A stretch of DNA of 64,000 bases from Rhodobacterales bacterium (GCA_002748285.1 PDSA01000033.1:62001-126000); one strand, 5' to 3'; shown: positions 18,981 through 28,847, counted from the stretch's first letter. Notes: a model not told the origin generated them from the letters alone. Program-made: numbers and translations.

Positions 18981-19906
18981 TGGCTGTATTACTATTGGCA
19001 GAAGTATCCGGCGGTGAACTGGCCGTTGATGCAACATCCAAAACCCTGACCGCCGCCAAGGCGCTGGGCGAAGTCACCATTTTGTGCGCCAGTGCCGGTT
19101 GCGGTGGCGCTGCCGAAGCCGCCGCCAAGTTGGACGGCGTGGCCAAGGTGCTGTGCGCCGATGACGCGGCCTATGGCAATGGTCTGGCCGAGCCTCTGGC
19201 TGATCTGGTGGTGTCTCTGGCTGGTGACTATGATCACATCGTTGCCCCGGCCACCGCATCTGCGAAAAACATCATGCCGCGGGTTGCGGCGCTGTTGGAT
19301 GTGATGGTGATGTCTGATGTTTCGGCGGTGATTGACGCTGACACGTTCGCGCGTCCAGTTTATGCTGGCAACGCCATTCAGACCGTCAAGTCCAGCGATG
19401 CCAAAAAGGTTCTGACCGTCCGCACCACCAGCTTTGACGCTGCTGGCGAAGGTGGCTCGGCTGCGGTTGAGAACATCGCTGCCGTGGCTGATCCCGGCCT
19501 GTCCGAGTGGGTCGAAGATAAGGTTGCCGAAAGCGACCGGCCCGAGCTGACCAGCGCCGGTGTTGTGGTCTCTGGTGGCCGTGGTGTCGGTTCCGAAGAG
19601 AACTTCCAACTGGTCGAAAAACTGGCCGATAAGCTGGGTGCCGCGGTTGGTGCCTCGCGTGCGGCGGTTGATTCGGGCTATGCGCCCAATGACTGGCAGG
19701 TTGGTCAAACCGGTAAGGTGGTTGCGCCCGAGCTGTATATCGCCGTGGGTATTTCGGGTGCTATCCAGCACCTGGCCGGTATGAAAGACAGTAAGGTGAT
19801 CGTGGCGATCAACAAAGACGAAGAAGCTCCGATCTTCCAAGTGGCCGATTTTGGTCTGGTGGCTGACCTGTTCGACGCGGTTCCGGCTCTGACTGACGCG
19901 CTTTGA
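18980..19906 (+). CDS. etfA: Electron transfer flavoprotein alpha subunit
   Basis: 308 residues; binds FAD between its C-terminal domain and EtfB. Visible FAD-binding C-terminal segments: [40 protein letters not shown], and [19 protein letters not shown]. Its ATG overlaps the end of etfB. A clear terminator follows. The 3-hydroxybutyryl-CoA dehydrogenase gene that often follows etfA in relatives is not here. Confidence 0.96.
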   Translation: MAVLLLAEVSGGELAVDATSKTLTAAKALGEVTILCASAGCGGAAEAAAKLDGVAKVLCADDAAYGNGLAEPLADLVVSLAGDYDHIVAPATASAKNIMPRVAALLDVMVMSDVSAVIDADTFARPVYAGNAIQTVKSSDAKKVLTVRTTSFDAAGEGGSAAVENIAAVADPGLSEWVEDKVAESDRPELTSAGVVVSGGRGVGSEENFQLVEKLADKLGAAVGASRAAVDSGYAPNDWQVGQTGKVVAPELYIAVGISGAIQHLAGMKDSKVIVAINKDEEAPIFQVADFGLVADLFDAVPALTDAL

Positions 19907-19940
19907 TCCCATCGGGCCGCTGGCCCAACCGACAATGCAT

Positions 19941-19973
19941 AAACCCCGCCGGATTCATTCGGCGAGGTTTTTC
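19941..19973 (+). terminator. Intrinsic terminator after etfA
   Basis: AACCCCGCCG and CGGCGAGGTT form a stem around GATTCATT, followed by TTTTTC. Sits 35 nt after the etfA stop. Confidence 0.85.
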
Positions 19974-20448
19974 GTGGCTGGGGAGCGTGGGATGCGCCGG
20001 GCTGACCTCACGACTCACCGCGATGCCTGCCTCACCTTGCATTGAGCCCGCGCGGTTCTCTGTTGGCGAAATGCCACAGGTTTTTGCCGTCCCACCATCC
20101 TTCGTTGTTTACTGTTGTAATCGTTCGCTCTGAGATTGCTTTCCCGGCCAGCCCCCTCATCAGAGTGATGCAGATGGGTGACATATTCAACAATCTGATG
20201 GTTTTATTTCACCACCTCTTTTACCCGGCACCCTGTAGGATTACAAACCCGCCGCAAGCAAACACAGCCGTTTGATGAGCCCGCCGGAATACCGGCCATC
20301 ATTGACGCGTTCCATGCCAGCATCCCAATAATTTACATCCTTTGAACAGGCACCCACAGCCAAGGCCGTGCTGTGCTTTCTCAGGGCTGTTTTTTCGTGC
20401 CCCGCGCAATCTGCTTGCCGGGGCAGAGATCAGATATGGAGAAACAAG
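19974..20448 (+). promoter_or_regulatory. Upstream region and possible attenuating leader of the TonB receptor gene
   Basis: About 475 bp with no gene that I can support. Near its right end ACAGCC (20356-20361) can pair with GGCTGT (20385-20390), followed by TTTTTTC, giving an intrinsic terminator 50-60 nt before the ATG. Alternatively CACAGC (20355-20360) can pair with GCTGTG (20370-20375), which would block the terminator. A third stem, GCCCCG/CGGGGC, follows before the ribosome site. Mutually exclusive stems suggest attenuation; no known riboswitch consensus is recognised. Confidence 0.45.
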
Positions 20449-22440
20449 ATGAAAACCAAACAACATCTGGCGTGCAGCAGCGCCATTGCTGTTGGTCTGG
20501 CGGTGATGGGCCTGAGCGCTCATGCGCAGGCCACAGATGCGCCGACTCTGCTGGGCGAAGTCATTATCGGCTATACGCAGGATGGCACCCCCATTCTTGC
20601 CAGCCAGAGCACCACCGAGCTGGACGGCGAAGATCTGCAGGCGCAGGGCGGCACTGGCAAGATTGACGACATTCTGCGCCGCCAGCCTTCGACCTTTACC
20701 CGGGTCAATAACGGTAACCCTGGGGTTGCGGTGAACATTCGCGGCTTTGAAGGTTCGGGCCGGGTGTCGATGTCGATCGACGGGGTGCCGCAGAACTTCC
20801 GCTTTACCAACCACGAAGCGCAGGGCTTTGCCTATGTGGATGAAAACCTGCTGGCGGGCATCGACATCACCCGCGGCGCTCAGACCACCACCGGGGGCAC
20901 CGGTATTGCCGGCTCGGCCAATTTCAGAACGCTGGAAGTTGGTGATCTGGTCGAAGAAGGTCAGGGCTTTGGCGGTAGGGCCGGGCTGACCTTTGGTGGG
21001 AATGGCAGCTATCAATCGGCCAACATGGCCTTTGGGCATAGCGGGAAGAGCCTGGATACGCTGTTTGCCATCAGCGGCCACAAGGCCGATGCGTTCAAGG
21101 ATGGCGATGGGACCGAAGTGGCCAATTCCGAGCAGGATCGTCAATCTGCCTTGGCCAAGCTGACCTACCGCATTGATGACAATCAGGAAGTCAAGCTGAG
21201 CGCCATGCATTACCAAACCGAGTATGGTGCCAACAGCTATGCTCAGGAAGTCACCAATGATGTGCTGACCCTTGGGTATCATCTGCGGGGGAACTCGCCT
21301 TGGCTGAATCTGAATGTGAACGTGTTCAGAGGCAAGAACGAGATGGAGTATGTCGGTTCGCTGGGTGCTTTTTCCAGCGCTATCGGTCGTGTGCTGTCGA
21401 CCACCACCACCGGGTTCAACGCCACCAATGTGTCCGAGCTGAAATGGGGTGCTTGGGATGTGACCAGCGTTAACGGCATTGATTTTTCTCAGGACAAACT
21501 GGGTGGGGCCAGTGGTAATGTGAACCCCACCGATGGGACAACCCGCCGCACCTCTTTGTTCAGCGAAAACATTCTGAGCAACGGCAAATTCGAAGTCACC
21601 GCCGGGTTCCGCTATAACGCGTATAAAACCGAAGGGCGCAGCTCGAACGGGACGTTCATTGACATTGATCACAGCTCACTCGATCCGAAACTGACGGTGG
21701 GCTATTGGGTCACCGACTGGATGCAGCCTTATGCCAGCGTTTCCCGCACCACGCGGATTCCGACATTGCAAGAAGCGCTGTTGGGTGGGTCGCATGGCGG
21801 AACCAGCAATGGTGTCTTCCTGCCCAACCCAAATCTGCGGCCCGAGGTTTCTGAAGGGGTTGAGCTGGGTTTCAAACTGGAGAAAAGCAATCTGTTCAGC
21901 GATGGCGATCGGCTTTCCGGTCGGGTGAACTATTATGAAATGCGTGTGGAAGATTACATCACCGGTGTGATCAGCTTCACCCCTCCACCCGGACCACCCT
22001 TTGCAGCGACTTTTGCCAATGTGGCTGGCAAATCCAAAACCAAGGGCGTCGAAGTTGATCTGAGCTATTCGAATCAGCGTTACGATATGGGCATGACCTA
22101 TTCCTATGCGGATAACGATTTGCCAGATCAGATCAATGGTCTGGGGGCCACTCAGAAAACGCCCAAAGAGACCCTCTCGCTGCGTTTGGCACGGCGGTTC
22201 ATGGAAGACCGGCTGACGGTTGGCGGGCAGTATCATTTTGTCTCGGTTGGTTCGATTAAACCCGGGTTCAATGATTATGGGCTGTTTGATGTGTATGCTT
22301 CTTATGACATGACAGATAATTTCAGCCTGAATGCCAAAATCACCAACCTGCTTGACAACGCCTATACCCCATGGATGTCGACCACCGGCAGCAAGGGGCG
22401 TGGCCGAAGCATCTTTATTGGCGGCAATATGAAGTTCTAA
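20449..22440 (+). CDS. TonB-dependent outer-membrane receptor, probably heme/hemoglobin type
   Basis: 663 residues: signal peptide (KTKQHLACSSAIAVGLAVMGLSAHAQA), plug domain (GKIDDILRRQPS, AVNIRGFEGSGRVSMSIDGV), then a beta-barrel ending in aromatic F (GGNMKF). The NPNLRPE segment matches the NPNL motif known from heme receptors; the matching FRAP motif is present only weakly as TRIP. Imports its ligand across the outer membrane with TonB-ExbBD energy. No heme ABC transporter (hmuTUV) or TonB genes are in the window. Heme is my best guess; another siderophore is possible. Start at 20449 gives a proper signal peptide. Confidence 0.82.
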   Translation: MKTKQHLACSSAIAVGLAVMGLSAHAQATDAPTLLGEVIIGYTQDGTPILASQSTTELDGEDLQAQGGTGKIDDILRRQPSTFTRVNNGNPGVAVNIRGFEGSGRVSMSIDGVPQNFRFTNHEAQGFAYVDENLLAGIDITRGAQTTTGGTGIAGSANFRTLEVGDLVEEGQGFGGRAGLTFGGNGSYQSANMAFGHSGKSLDTLFAISGHKADAFKDGDGTEVANSEQDRQSALAKLTYRIDDNQEVKLSAMHYQTEYGANSYAQEVTNDVLTLGYHLRGNSPWLNLNVNVFRGKNEMEYVGSLGAFSSAIGRVLSTTTTGFNATNVSELKWGAWDVTSVNGIDFSQDKLGGASGNVNPTDGTTRRTSLFSENILSNGKFEVTAGFRYNAYKTEGRSSNGTFIDIDHSSLDPKLTVGYWVTDWMQPYASVSRTTRIPTLQEALLGGSHGGTSNGVFLPNPNLRPEVSEGVELGFKLEKSNLFSDGDRLSGRVNYYEMRVEDYITGVISFTPPPGPPFAATFANVAGKSKTKGVEVDLSYSNQRYDMGMTYSYADNDLPDQINGLGATQKTPKETLSLRLARRFMEDRLTVGGQYHFVSVGSIKPGFNDYGLFDVYASYDMTDNFSLNAKITNLLDNAYTPWMSTTGSKGRGRSIFIGGNMKF

Positions 22441-22448
22441 AAAATTGT

Positions 22449-22478
22449 TTTCCCCCGTCGGATTGGCGGGGGGAAACC
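22449..22478. terminator. Bidirectional terminator between TonB receptor and potI
   Basis: TTTCCCCCGTC pairs with GGCGGGGGGAAA around GGATT, with T-rich and A-rich flanks on the two sides, between convergent genes. Confidence 0.7.
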
Positions 22479-22487
22479 CCAACCGGT

Positions 22488-23276
22488 TTAGGGGCGTTTT
22501 TTCAACGCTGCGATCAGCACGGCAAAGCTGACAATGGCGATGATAATCGTGGCCAGTGCGTTGATGTCGGGGCTGACTCCGAGGCGGATTTTGGAAAAGA
22601 TCACGATCGGCAAGGTCGAGGCTCCGGGGCCAGAGACAAAACTGGCAATCACCAGATCATCCAGCGACAGGGTAAAGGCCAGCAGCCAGCCGGAAATCAG
22701 CGCCGGCGAAATCACTGGCAGGGTGACGTCGAAAAACAGCCGCACCGGATGCGCGCCTAGATCGAGCGCGGCTTCTTCGATGCTTGCATCCATATCCATC
22801 AGCCGGGCCTGCACCACCACCGCGACATAGGCCATGCAAAAGGTGGTGTGCGCGATAATGATCGTGGTTAGGCCGCGCCCGGCGGGCCAGCCAAAGGCCA
22901 TTTCCATCGCCACAAACAGCAGCAGCAGCGACAGGCCGATGATCACATCCGGCATCACCAGCGGGGCCGAGATCATCCCCCAGAGCAGCGTCTTGCCGCG
23001 AAAGCGGGCAAACCGGACCAGCACAAACGCCCCCAGCGTGCCCAGTATCAGGGCCAGAGAGGCGCTGATCACGGCGACTTTCAGGCTGACCCAAGCGGCC
23101 CCTAAAATCTGCGGATCGTTCAGCAGTTTGCCATACCATTTGGTCGAAAACCCGCCCCAGACCGTGACCAGCTTGCTGGCGTTAAAGCTGTAGATCACCA
23201 GCGAAATGATCGGCAAATACAAAAACGCAAAGCCCAGCGTGGTGACGATGATCAAAAACCACGAACGCTGTTTCAT
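22488..23276 (-). CDS. potI: Spermidine/putrescine ABC transporter permease PotI-like
   Basis: 262 residues with six hydrophobic helices; inner-membrane permease. The conserved permease loop is visible as EEAALDLGAHPVRLFFDVTLPVISPAL (EAA motif that contacts the ATPase). Last gene of the operon read leftward: substrate-binding protein, ATPase, PotH, PotI. Its start overlaps the potH stop by 4 nt. Complete. Confidence 0.9.
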   Translation of the reverse strand: MKQRSWFLIIVTTLGFAFLYLPIISLVIYSFNASKLVTVWGGFSTKWYGKLLNDPQILGAAWVSLKVAVISASLALILGTLGAFVLVRFARFRGKTLLWGMISAPLVMPDVIIGLSLLLLFVAMEMAFGWPAGRGLTTIIIAHTTFCMAYVAVVVQARLMDMDASIEEAALDLGAHPVRLFFDVTLPVISPALISGWLLAFTLSLDDLVIASFVSGPGASTLPIVIFSKIRLGVSPDINALATIIIAIVSFAVLIAALKKRP

Positions 23277-24134
23277 GTTCTGGCCTCGGCCTGGGCGCTG
23301 GCGGCTTGAGCGTGGCGCAGCAGCATGATCGGCAGCAACAGCAGCACCAGCATGACGGTTGCCACCGACGAGGCCAGCGGCCAGTCGCGGCCATGGAAAA
23401 AATCATCCCACAGCACTTTGCCGATCATCAGCGTATCGGGCCCGCCCAGCCGGTCGGGGATGACGAATTCTCCGATCACCGGGATGAACACCAGCATCGA
23501 GCCGGCGATGATCCCGTTCACCGACAAAGGCAGGGTAATACGAAAGAAACTGCCGATGCGGCTGGCCCCCAGATCGGACGAGGCTTCGAGCAGTGAGTTG
23601 TCCAGCTTGACCAGATTTGAGAACAGCGGCAGGATCATAAACGGCAGATAGGTGTAAACAATGCCGATATAGACGGCAAAGTTGGTCTGGATCATCACCA
23701 GCGGTTCCGAGATAATCCCCAGCGACAACAGGATATGGTTTAAAATCCCGCTGGTTTTCAGGATCCCAATCCAGGCGTAAACCCGCAGCAGAAATGAGGT
23801 CCAGAATGGCAGCACCACAAGCAGCAGCAATATGTTGCGTTTGCGCGCTGGCGAGCGGGCCATATAATAGGCCATGGGATAGGCGATCAGCAGCGATATC
23901 AGGGTGGAAAAGAACGCCACCTTGATCGAGGACCAATAGGCGGCGAAATAGAGGCTGTCCTCGAGCATGAACATATAGTTGGAAAGGTGCAGCTTGATGT
24001 GCAGCACCCCGTCAGAGGTCCATTCGAACAGGCCGGAATAGGGTGGGCTGCCGATGATGGCTTCGGAAAAGGAAATCCGGGTTGAGCCGTTGGCGCAGAT
24101 TGGGGCGCTCGGTTTCGGGGGGCGGGGTATTCAT
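23273..24134 (-). pseudogene. potH: potH-like polyamine permease, broken near the 5' end
   Basis: The true start is the ATG at 24134, which overlaps the stop of the ATPase gene (ATGA). From it the protein reads [21 protein letters not shown] and then stops out of frame. The family sequence resumes in another frame as FSEAIIGSPPYSGLFEWTSDG and continues through LHIKLHLSNYMFMLED to the end, with the EAA loop LEASSDLGASRIGSFFRITLP intact. The first transmembrane helix and its flank, some 50-80 nt, are missing. An internal methionine would allow a shortened protein without helix 1, but that is unlikely to work. Confidence 0.85.
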
Positions 24135-25273
24135 CGCGTCAACACCACGGCGGCGTCCTCGGCCCATGTCAGATAGACCACATCATCCCAGCTTATGGCG
24201 GTATCCTGATGGCGGCTGAGGTTTGAATGCGCCATGCGCAAAAAGCGCCCGCTGGGCAGGCGCACCCGGAACACGGATTGATGGCCCAGATAGGCGATCT
24301 CATCCACCACGCCCTTGACGACATTGTGATCCTGATCCGGTTTCTCCAGCGTGATCTGCATCTTTTCCGGCCGCACCGCAATCCAGAGCTTCTGATGTTC
24401 GCCGCAACTGATCCCATGCGACACCAGAATGCCGTTTTCGGTTTCGTCGCAATGGATGCGCACATGGTTTATGCTGTCCTCATCCACACGGCCTTCGAAC
24501 AGATTGACCGAGCCGATGAAATCCGCGACGAAGCGGCTCTGGGGAAATTCGTAAATTTCGCGCGGCTCACCGACCTGAATCAGCCGCCCCTTATCCATCA
24601 CCCCGATCCGGCTGGCCAGCGTCATCGCTTCTTCCTGATCATGGGTGACGACGATAAAAGTCACCCCCAGCCGTTCCTGAATGTTGATCAGCTCGAACTG
24701 GGTTTCCTGACGCAGCTTTTTGTCCAGTGCGCCCAGCGGTTCGTCCAGCAGCAGCAGCTTGGGCCGTTTGATCAGCGACCGCGCCAGCGCCACCCGCTGT
24801 TGCTGCCCACCCGAGAGCTGGTTGGGCTTGCGTCTGCCAAAGCCTTCGAGCTGCACCAGCTTGATCATCTCGGCCACTCGGTCTGCGGTTTCCGAGGCCG
24901 ACATCCCATCCCGACGCAACCCATAGCCGATGTTTTTCTCGACACTCATATGCGGAAACAGCGCATAGGATTGAAACATCATATTGGTGGGGCGTTTGTT
25001 GGGCGGCACATCGACCATGTCCTGCCCGTCAATGCGGATATTGCCGCTGGTGGGGGCCTCGAACCCCGCCAACATCCGCAGCAATGTGGTCTTGCCACAG
25101 CCCGAGCCCCCCAGCAGGCAGAACAATTCCTCGCGGTAAATATCCAGCGACACATTATCAACCGCAACAAAGCTGCTAAATTTCTTGCTGATATTGGAAA
25201 TCTGGATAAAGGGCTTCTGGCTCTGGTCGATCCAGGGTTTGGCCCCTTCGGATATGCGTTGCGGCTGGTTCAA
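24131..25273 (-). CDS. potG: Spermidine/putrescine ABC transporter ATP-binding protein
   Basis: 380 residues. Walker [15 protein letters not shown], signature [15 protein letters not shown], Walker [13 protein letters not shown] and the switch histidine in [10 protein letters not shown] are all visible, followed by the C-terminal TOBE domain typical of PotA/PotG ([14 protein letters not shown]). Powers uptake by the PotH/PotI permease pair. Its stop overlaps the potH start; 63 bp separate it from the substrate-binding protein gene. Confidence 0.95.
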   Translation of the reverse strand: MNQPQRISEGAKPWIDQSQKPFIQISNISKKFSSFVAVDNVSLDIYREELFCLLGGSGCGKTTLLRMLAGFEAPTSGNIRIDGQDMVDVPPNKRPTNMMFQSYALFPHMSVEKNIGYGLRRDGMSASETADRVAEMIKLVQLEGFGRRKPNQLSGGQQQRVALARSLIKRPKLLLLDEPLGALDKKLRQETQFELINIQERLGVTFIVVTHDQEEAMTLASRIGVMDKGRLIQVGEPREIYEFPQSRFVADFIGSVNLFEGRVDEDSINHVRIHCDETENGILVSHGISCGEHQKLWIAVRPEKMQITLEKPDQDHNVVKGVVDEIAYLGHQSVFRVRLPSGRFLRMAHSNLSRHQDTAISWDDVVYLTWAEDAAVVLTR

Positions 25274-25336
25274 CGATGCCTCCCTCTTTGTCGTCGCGTC
25301 TGCCCGCCTCTTTTCCGGGGGCGGGCAGGGGGCAGC

Positions 25337-26422
25337 CTAGTGGCCGGTTTTCAGCGATGTCCACAGCCGGGTGATTACCCGATCCATTTTCTTGCCATAG
25401 GCCACGGCCGTCCACAGCTTGTCCTTGACCTCTTGTGGCGGGAAAATACCCGGATCGCTGGTGATTTCGGGATCGACCAGCGGCAGCGAGGCCAGATTGG
25501 CGTTGGCATACCAGACAAAGTTGGTGTTGTTGGCTGTGATCCGTGGGTCCATCATGAAATTGAGGAATTTATGCGCGGCCTCTTTATGGGGTGCATCTGC
25601 GGGAATGCCCAGCATGTCCATCCACTGCATCGCGCCCTCTTTGGGGATGGAATAGCCCACCTTGATGCCATTCCCGGCCTCTTCGGCGCGGTCACGCGAT
25701 TGCAGCACATCACCAGACCAGCCCAGCACCAGACAAATATCGCCATTGGCCAGATCGCTGATATATTGCGAAGAATGGAAATAGCGCACAAAGGGGCGGA
25801 TTTTCTTGACCGCTTCGGCGGCCTTTTCGAAATCGGCTTTATCCTTGGATTCGGGGTTCAGTCCCAGATATTTCATTGCGGCGGGAAAGACCTCGGTCGG
25901 GGCATCGGGCAGCACCACGCCGCAATCCTGCAGCTTTTCGGCGTTTTTCGGGTCAAACAGCAAAGCCAAACTGTCGGTCGGGGCGTCTTCGCCCAGCCGT
26001 TCCCTGACCATATCAACGTTGTAGCCCAGCCCAGTTGTACCCCACATATAGATCACGCCATAGGCGTTGCCGGGGTCGTATTGCGCCGCCGCTTTGGTCA
26101 GGGTTGGGTCCATATGTTTCAGATTGGGCAGCTGGGATTTGTCCAGTTCGGCATAAATCCCGGCACCGATCTGGCGCTGCATGAATTCGCCCGATGGGGT
26201 GACCACGTCATAGCCGGTATTGCCCGCCATCAGCTTGGCTTCGAGTACTTCGTTGCTGTCGTAAACGTCATAGACCACCTTGATGCCGGTCTGTTTTTCA
26301 AACAGCGCGATGGTATCCTCGGCAATGTAATCGGACCAGTTATAGACATGCAGAACTTCCTCTGCGGCGGCAGGAGCGGAAATGAGCGCAGCATAAGCCA
26401 CGGCTGACATTAGTTTTTTCAT
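25337..26422 (-). CDS. potF: Polyamine-binding periplasmic protein PotF-like
   Basis: 361 residues: signal peptide MKKLMSAVAYAALISAPAAAEE, then LHVYNWSDYIAEDTIALFEKQTGIKV, the hallmark opening of PotD/PotF proteins. YDVVTPSGEFMQRQI and WGTTGLGYN are also typical. Captures putrescine or spermidine in the periplasm for the PotGHI transporter. GGGGAGA precedes the ATG at 26422. Complete. The broken potH means that this binding protein may have no working permease. Confidence 0.93.
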   Translation of the reverse strand: MKKLMSAVAYAALISAPAAAEEVLHVYNWSDYIAEDTIALFEKQTGIKVVYDVYDSNEVLEAKLMAGNTGYDVVTPSGEFMQRQIGAGIYAELDKSQLPNLKHMDPTLTKAAAQYDPGNAYGVIYMWGTTGLGYNVDMVRERLGEDAPTDSLALLFDPKNAEKLQDCGVVLPDAPTEVFPAAMKYLGLNPESKDKADFEKAAEAVKKIRPFVRYFHSSQYISDLANGDICLVLGWSGDVLQSRDRAEEAGNGIKVGYSIPKEGAMQWMDMLGIPADAPHKEAAHKFLNFMMDPRITANNTNFVWYANANLASLPLVDPEITSDPGIFPPQEVKDKLWTAVAYGKKMDRVITRLWTSLKTGH

Positions 26423-26660
26423 CAATTTCTCCCCAGGATTTTCGTTGGTTTGTTATTTTTGAGATTAGCATTTCTGAAATTAAATAAATGTGCAACGGTT
26501 TTGTGTTGTCCGGAAAGCGCAAGGGGATGAGCGCGAGATGGCCGTTTGGAATCAAAATGATTGAAAATAACACAATATTTATGCATATTCGCCACAATTA
26601 AAGCTCGAACAGGATGCTATTGGTAACGATGGCAGGACCAAGGTAAGACGAGGCAAATTT

Positions 26661-26975
26661 ATGAGACATGTAATTCTGACCCTATTCATCGCTGCGATCG
26701 CAGTTCCCGCAACGGCTCCGATGGCTGAGGCGGGGGGGAAAATCCGCCGCGCCTGTATGAAATCGGATCGGCAGGCGTCTTCGCACAGCTTGTGCAGCTG
26801 CATTCAGCAGGCCGCGGATCAGACCCTGAGCCGCAGTGATCAGCGCAAAGCGGCCAAGTTTTTCAAAGACCCGCAGATGGCGCAGGATGTGAAGATGTCC
26901 AAAAACGCGGGCAATGACGCGTTTTGGGATCGTTACAAGAAGTTTGGGGCGACGGCGCGCAATTATTGCGGCTGA
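26661..26975 (+). CDS. Small secreted protein, Rhodobacterales conserved
   Basis: 104 residues with a cleavable signal peptide (RHVILTLFIAAIAVPATAPMAEAG) and a mature part with four cysteines (ACMKSDRQ, HSLCSCIQQAADQTLS, NYCG), probably forming disulfides in the periplasm. FFKDPQMAQDVKMSKNAGNDAFWDRYKKFG is the most conserved region by memory. Databases often call such proteins 'arginine transporter', which I do not trust. Single gene, divergent from potF. Function unknown. Confidence 0.7.
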   Translation: MRHVILTLFIAAIAVPATAPMAEAGGKIRRACMKSDRQASSHSLCSCIQQAADQTLSRSDQRKAAKFFKDPQMAQDVKMSKNAGNDAFWDRYKKFGATARNYCG

Positions 26976-27086
26976 TCCTTCGGCGGTTTGCCGTATCGTA
27001 TTGTGAATTGTGGCCGGGGCGGCGGATGGTTGCCTCGGCCATGATGCGTTTGGTGGGGTGAGTCATAAAGGCAGTGGGTGCCGGGG

Positions 27087-27306
27087 AAGGCCTCTGCATA
27101 ATGTTGCGCCACCCTGAACTGTCTCGCCCGGCCGACAGGCCGGGCTGCGCCTGCCTGCCCCCCGGCAGGCGCAACCAGCCCTCTAACACTTTGCAATGTG
27201 GTGGAGTCTTCACAAACGGCGTTTTCCGCAACGCCCTGCATAAGCGCCTACCCAGGCAGGCGCGGCCCGACGTTCTTGGCGATATATGGGGTTATGCAGA
27301 GGCCTT
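27087..27306. mobile_element. 220-bp element with 15-bp terminal inverted repeats, contains repeat family B copy 1
   Basis: AAGGCCTCTGCATAA at 27087-27101 is matched exactly, inverted, by TTATGCAGAGGCCTT at 27292-27306. Inside lies a stretch (27109-27272) repeated at 55912-56074, with hairpins GCCCGGCC/GGCCGGGC, GCGCCTGCC/GGCAGGCGC and GCGCCT/AGGCGC. No transposase. It looks like a MITE; the second copy lacks these ends. It lies 40 bp beyond the stop of the minus-strand kinase pseudogene. Confidence 0.65.
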
Positions 27307-27346
27307 TGAAGGGGATGGAACCCCAGATGAAGGCGGATATTTCCCC

Positions 27347-28109
27347 CTAAGCCATAAACCCATGCTGGCGAAACAACTCTTTCAGGTCGGCTTCGCAGCG
27401 GGCACCGATATGGCTGATCACCTCAGAGGCCGCGATGCAGCCCATATTGCCACAGGTTTCCAGATCATGCCCGTTGGTCAGCCCCCACAGAAAGGCTCCG
27501 GCAAACAAATCTCCGGCCCCGGTGGCATCAACGATCTTGGTCGGAATGGCCGGAGCGTGCCAGCGTTGACCTCCGCTCAAAATATGCGCCCCGTTTTCAG
27601 AATCGGTGCAGGCCACGATCTCGACCTCAGAGGCGGCTTTGGTCAGGGCGGCGTCGAAATCATCGGTCTGATACATCGCCAGCAGCTCATCACGGTTGCA
27701 AAACAGCAGCGCCACATCCGAACGGATCATGTCGCGGAACGCATCGCGGTGGCGCTCAGCGCCCGGTTTCCTGTTCGATCCCGGCATCGGCAAATTCGGT
27801 CTGATAGCTCACCCCCTGCGCCCGCAGATCATGGGCAAAAATCGCCCCCAGCTGATCATCCTTGACCTTGCTGATATAGGCCGTGCGCCCGCCCAGATGC
27901 GCCGCCCCGGCAATGGTATTGGCGGCCGAACCGCCGGAAACCTCGGTGGCCGGGCCGATCTTGCTGTAAAGCTCGACCGCGCGGTCCATGTCAATCAGCT
28001 GCATGATGCCTTTTTCAATGCCTTGCTCGGCCAAAAAACTGTCTTCGGCATGGGCCAGCACATCCACCAGCGCATTGCCAATTCCGACGATCTGATAGGT
28101 TTTGGTCAT
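27347..28109 (-). pseudogene. PfkB-family sugar/adenosine kinase, broken by internal deletion
   Basis: Ribokinase-family kinase, adenosine-kinase-like. The first frame starts at 28109 (overlapping nth by 4 nt) with VGIGNALVDVLA, GGSAANTIAGAAHLGG and ends EQETGR-stop near 27770. The second frame then reads ERHRDAFRDMIRSDVALLFCN, and contains the PfkB signature VDATGAGDLFAGAFLWG with the catalytic Asp. Relatives have about 75 more residues between TGR and ERHRDAF, so around 230 nt are missing. Sugar or nucleoside specificity is not certain. Not functional as given. Confidence 0.88.
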
Positions 28110-28750
28110 AGGGTCTTTTCCTCATAGGGGCAGAGATCATTTATAATGCAGTTCGGGCAAACCGGCTTGCGCGCCTTGCAGACATAGCGCCCATGCAGGA
28201 TCAGCCAGTGATGGGCGTGTTGCTGATACTGTGCGGGGATGTTGTCTTCAATAGCGCGTTCCACCGCATCGACGTTTTTACCCGGCGCAATGCCGGTGCG
28301 GTTGCCCAGCCGGAAAATATGCGTATCCACCGCCTGAGCGGGCTGGCCGAACCACAGGTTTAATACCACATTGGCGGTTTTGCGCCCGACACCGGGCAGA
28401 GTCACAAGCGCCGCGCGCGAACTGGGGATCTCGCCGTCAAATTCATCGACCAGAATCTGGCTCATTTTGATGACGTTTTTCGCCTTTTGACGATAAAGGC
28501 CGATGGTCTTGATATGCTCGATCAGCCCGGCCTCGCCCAGAGCCAGCATCTTTTCCGGGGTGTCGGCGATTTTGAACAGCGCCTCGGTGGCTTTGTTCAC
28601 GCCGGTATCGGTGGCCTGCGCCGACAGGGCAACGGCCACGGTCAGGGTGTAGGCGTTGGTGTAATTCAACTCGCCTTTGGGCTCGGGATCAAGATCGTGA
28701 AACCGGCGAAAGACCTCGGTGATTTTCTGATAGCTCATTTGATGTTGCAT
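28106..28750 (-). CDS. nth: Endonuclease III
   Basis: Base-excision repair glycosylase/AP lyase for oxidised pyrimidines. 214 residues. Helix-hairpin-helix LPGVGRKTANVVLN with its catalytic lysine, AVDTHIFRLGNR with the catalytic Asp, and the C-terminal Fe-S cluster pattern C-x6-C-x2-C-x5-C (CKARKPVCPNCIINDLC) are all present. A second ATG at 28738 is an alternative start. Overlaps the kinase pseudogene start by 4 nt. Complete. Confidence 0.95.
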   Translation of the reverse strand: MQHQMSYQKITEVFRRFHDLDPEPKGELNYTNAYTLTVAVALSAQATDTGVNKATEALFKIADTPEKMLALGEAGLIEHIKTIGLYRQKAKNVIKMSQILVDEFDGEIPSSRAALVTLPGVGRKTANVVLNLWFGQPAQAVDTHIFRLGNRTGIAPGKNVDAVERAIEDNIPAQYQQHAHHWLILHGRYVCKARKPVCPNCIINDLCPYEEKTL

Positions 28751-28847
28751 CGGGGTTTAATATGGCAAAATGCGGGCTTTGCAACAAGCAAACAATATGC
28801 GCAAGAAACGGATCGACGCAAAACCGGCTTTGCGTCATGCTGGGCGG

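Noticed and set aside
24227..26407. 726-codon open frame on the plus strand across potG and potF
   Set aside because: It is antisense to two clear ABC-transporter genes and has no family motif. Similar long shadows occur opposite other genes (for example 28689-30443 and 20299-21672 on the minus strand) because of codon bias in GC-rich coding DNA.
26963..27241. 92-residue minus-strand open frame in repeat B copy 1, with a matching 92-residue frame in copy 2 (55766-56044)
   Set aside because: The shared part covers only the first 42 codons. Substitutions there fall on positions 1, 2 and 3 about equally (8, 9, 6), with no excess at position 3, and stems of RNA hairpins are what is conserved. 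The equal total length is coincidence because the second halves do not match.
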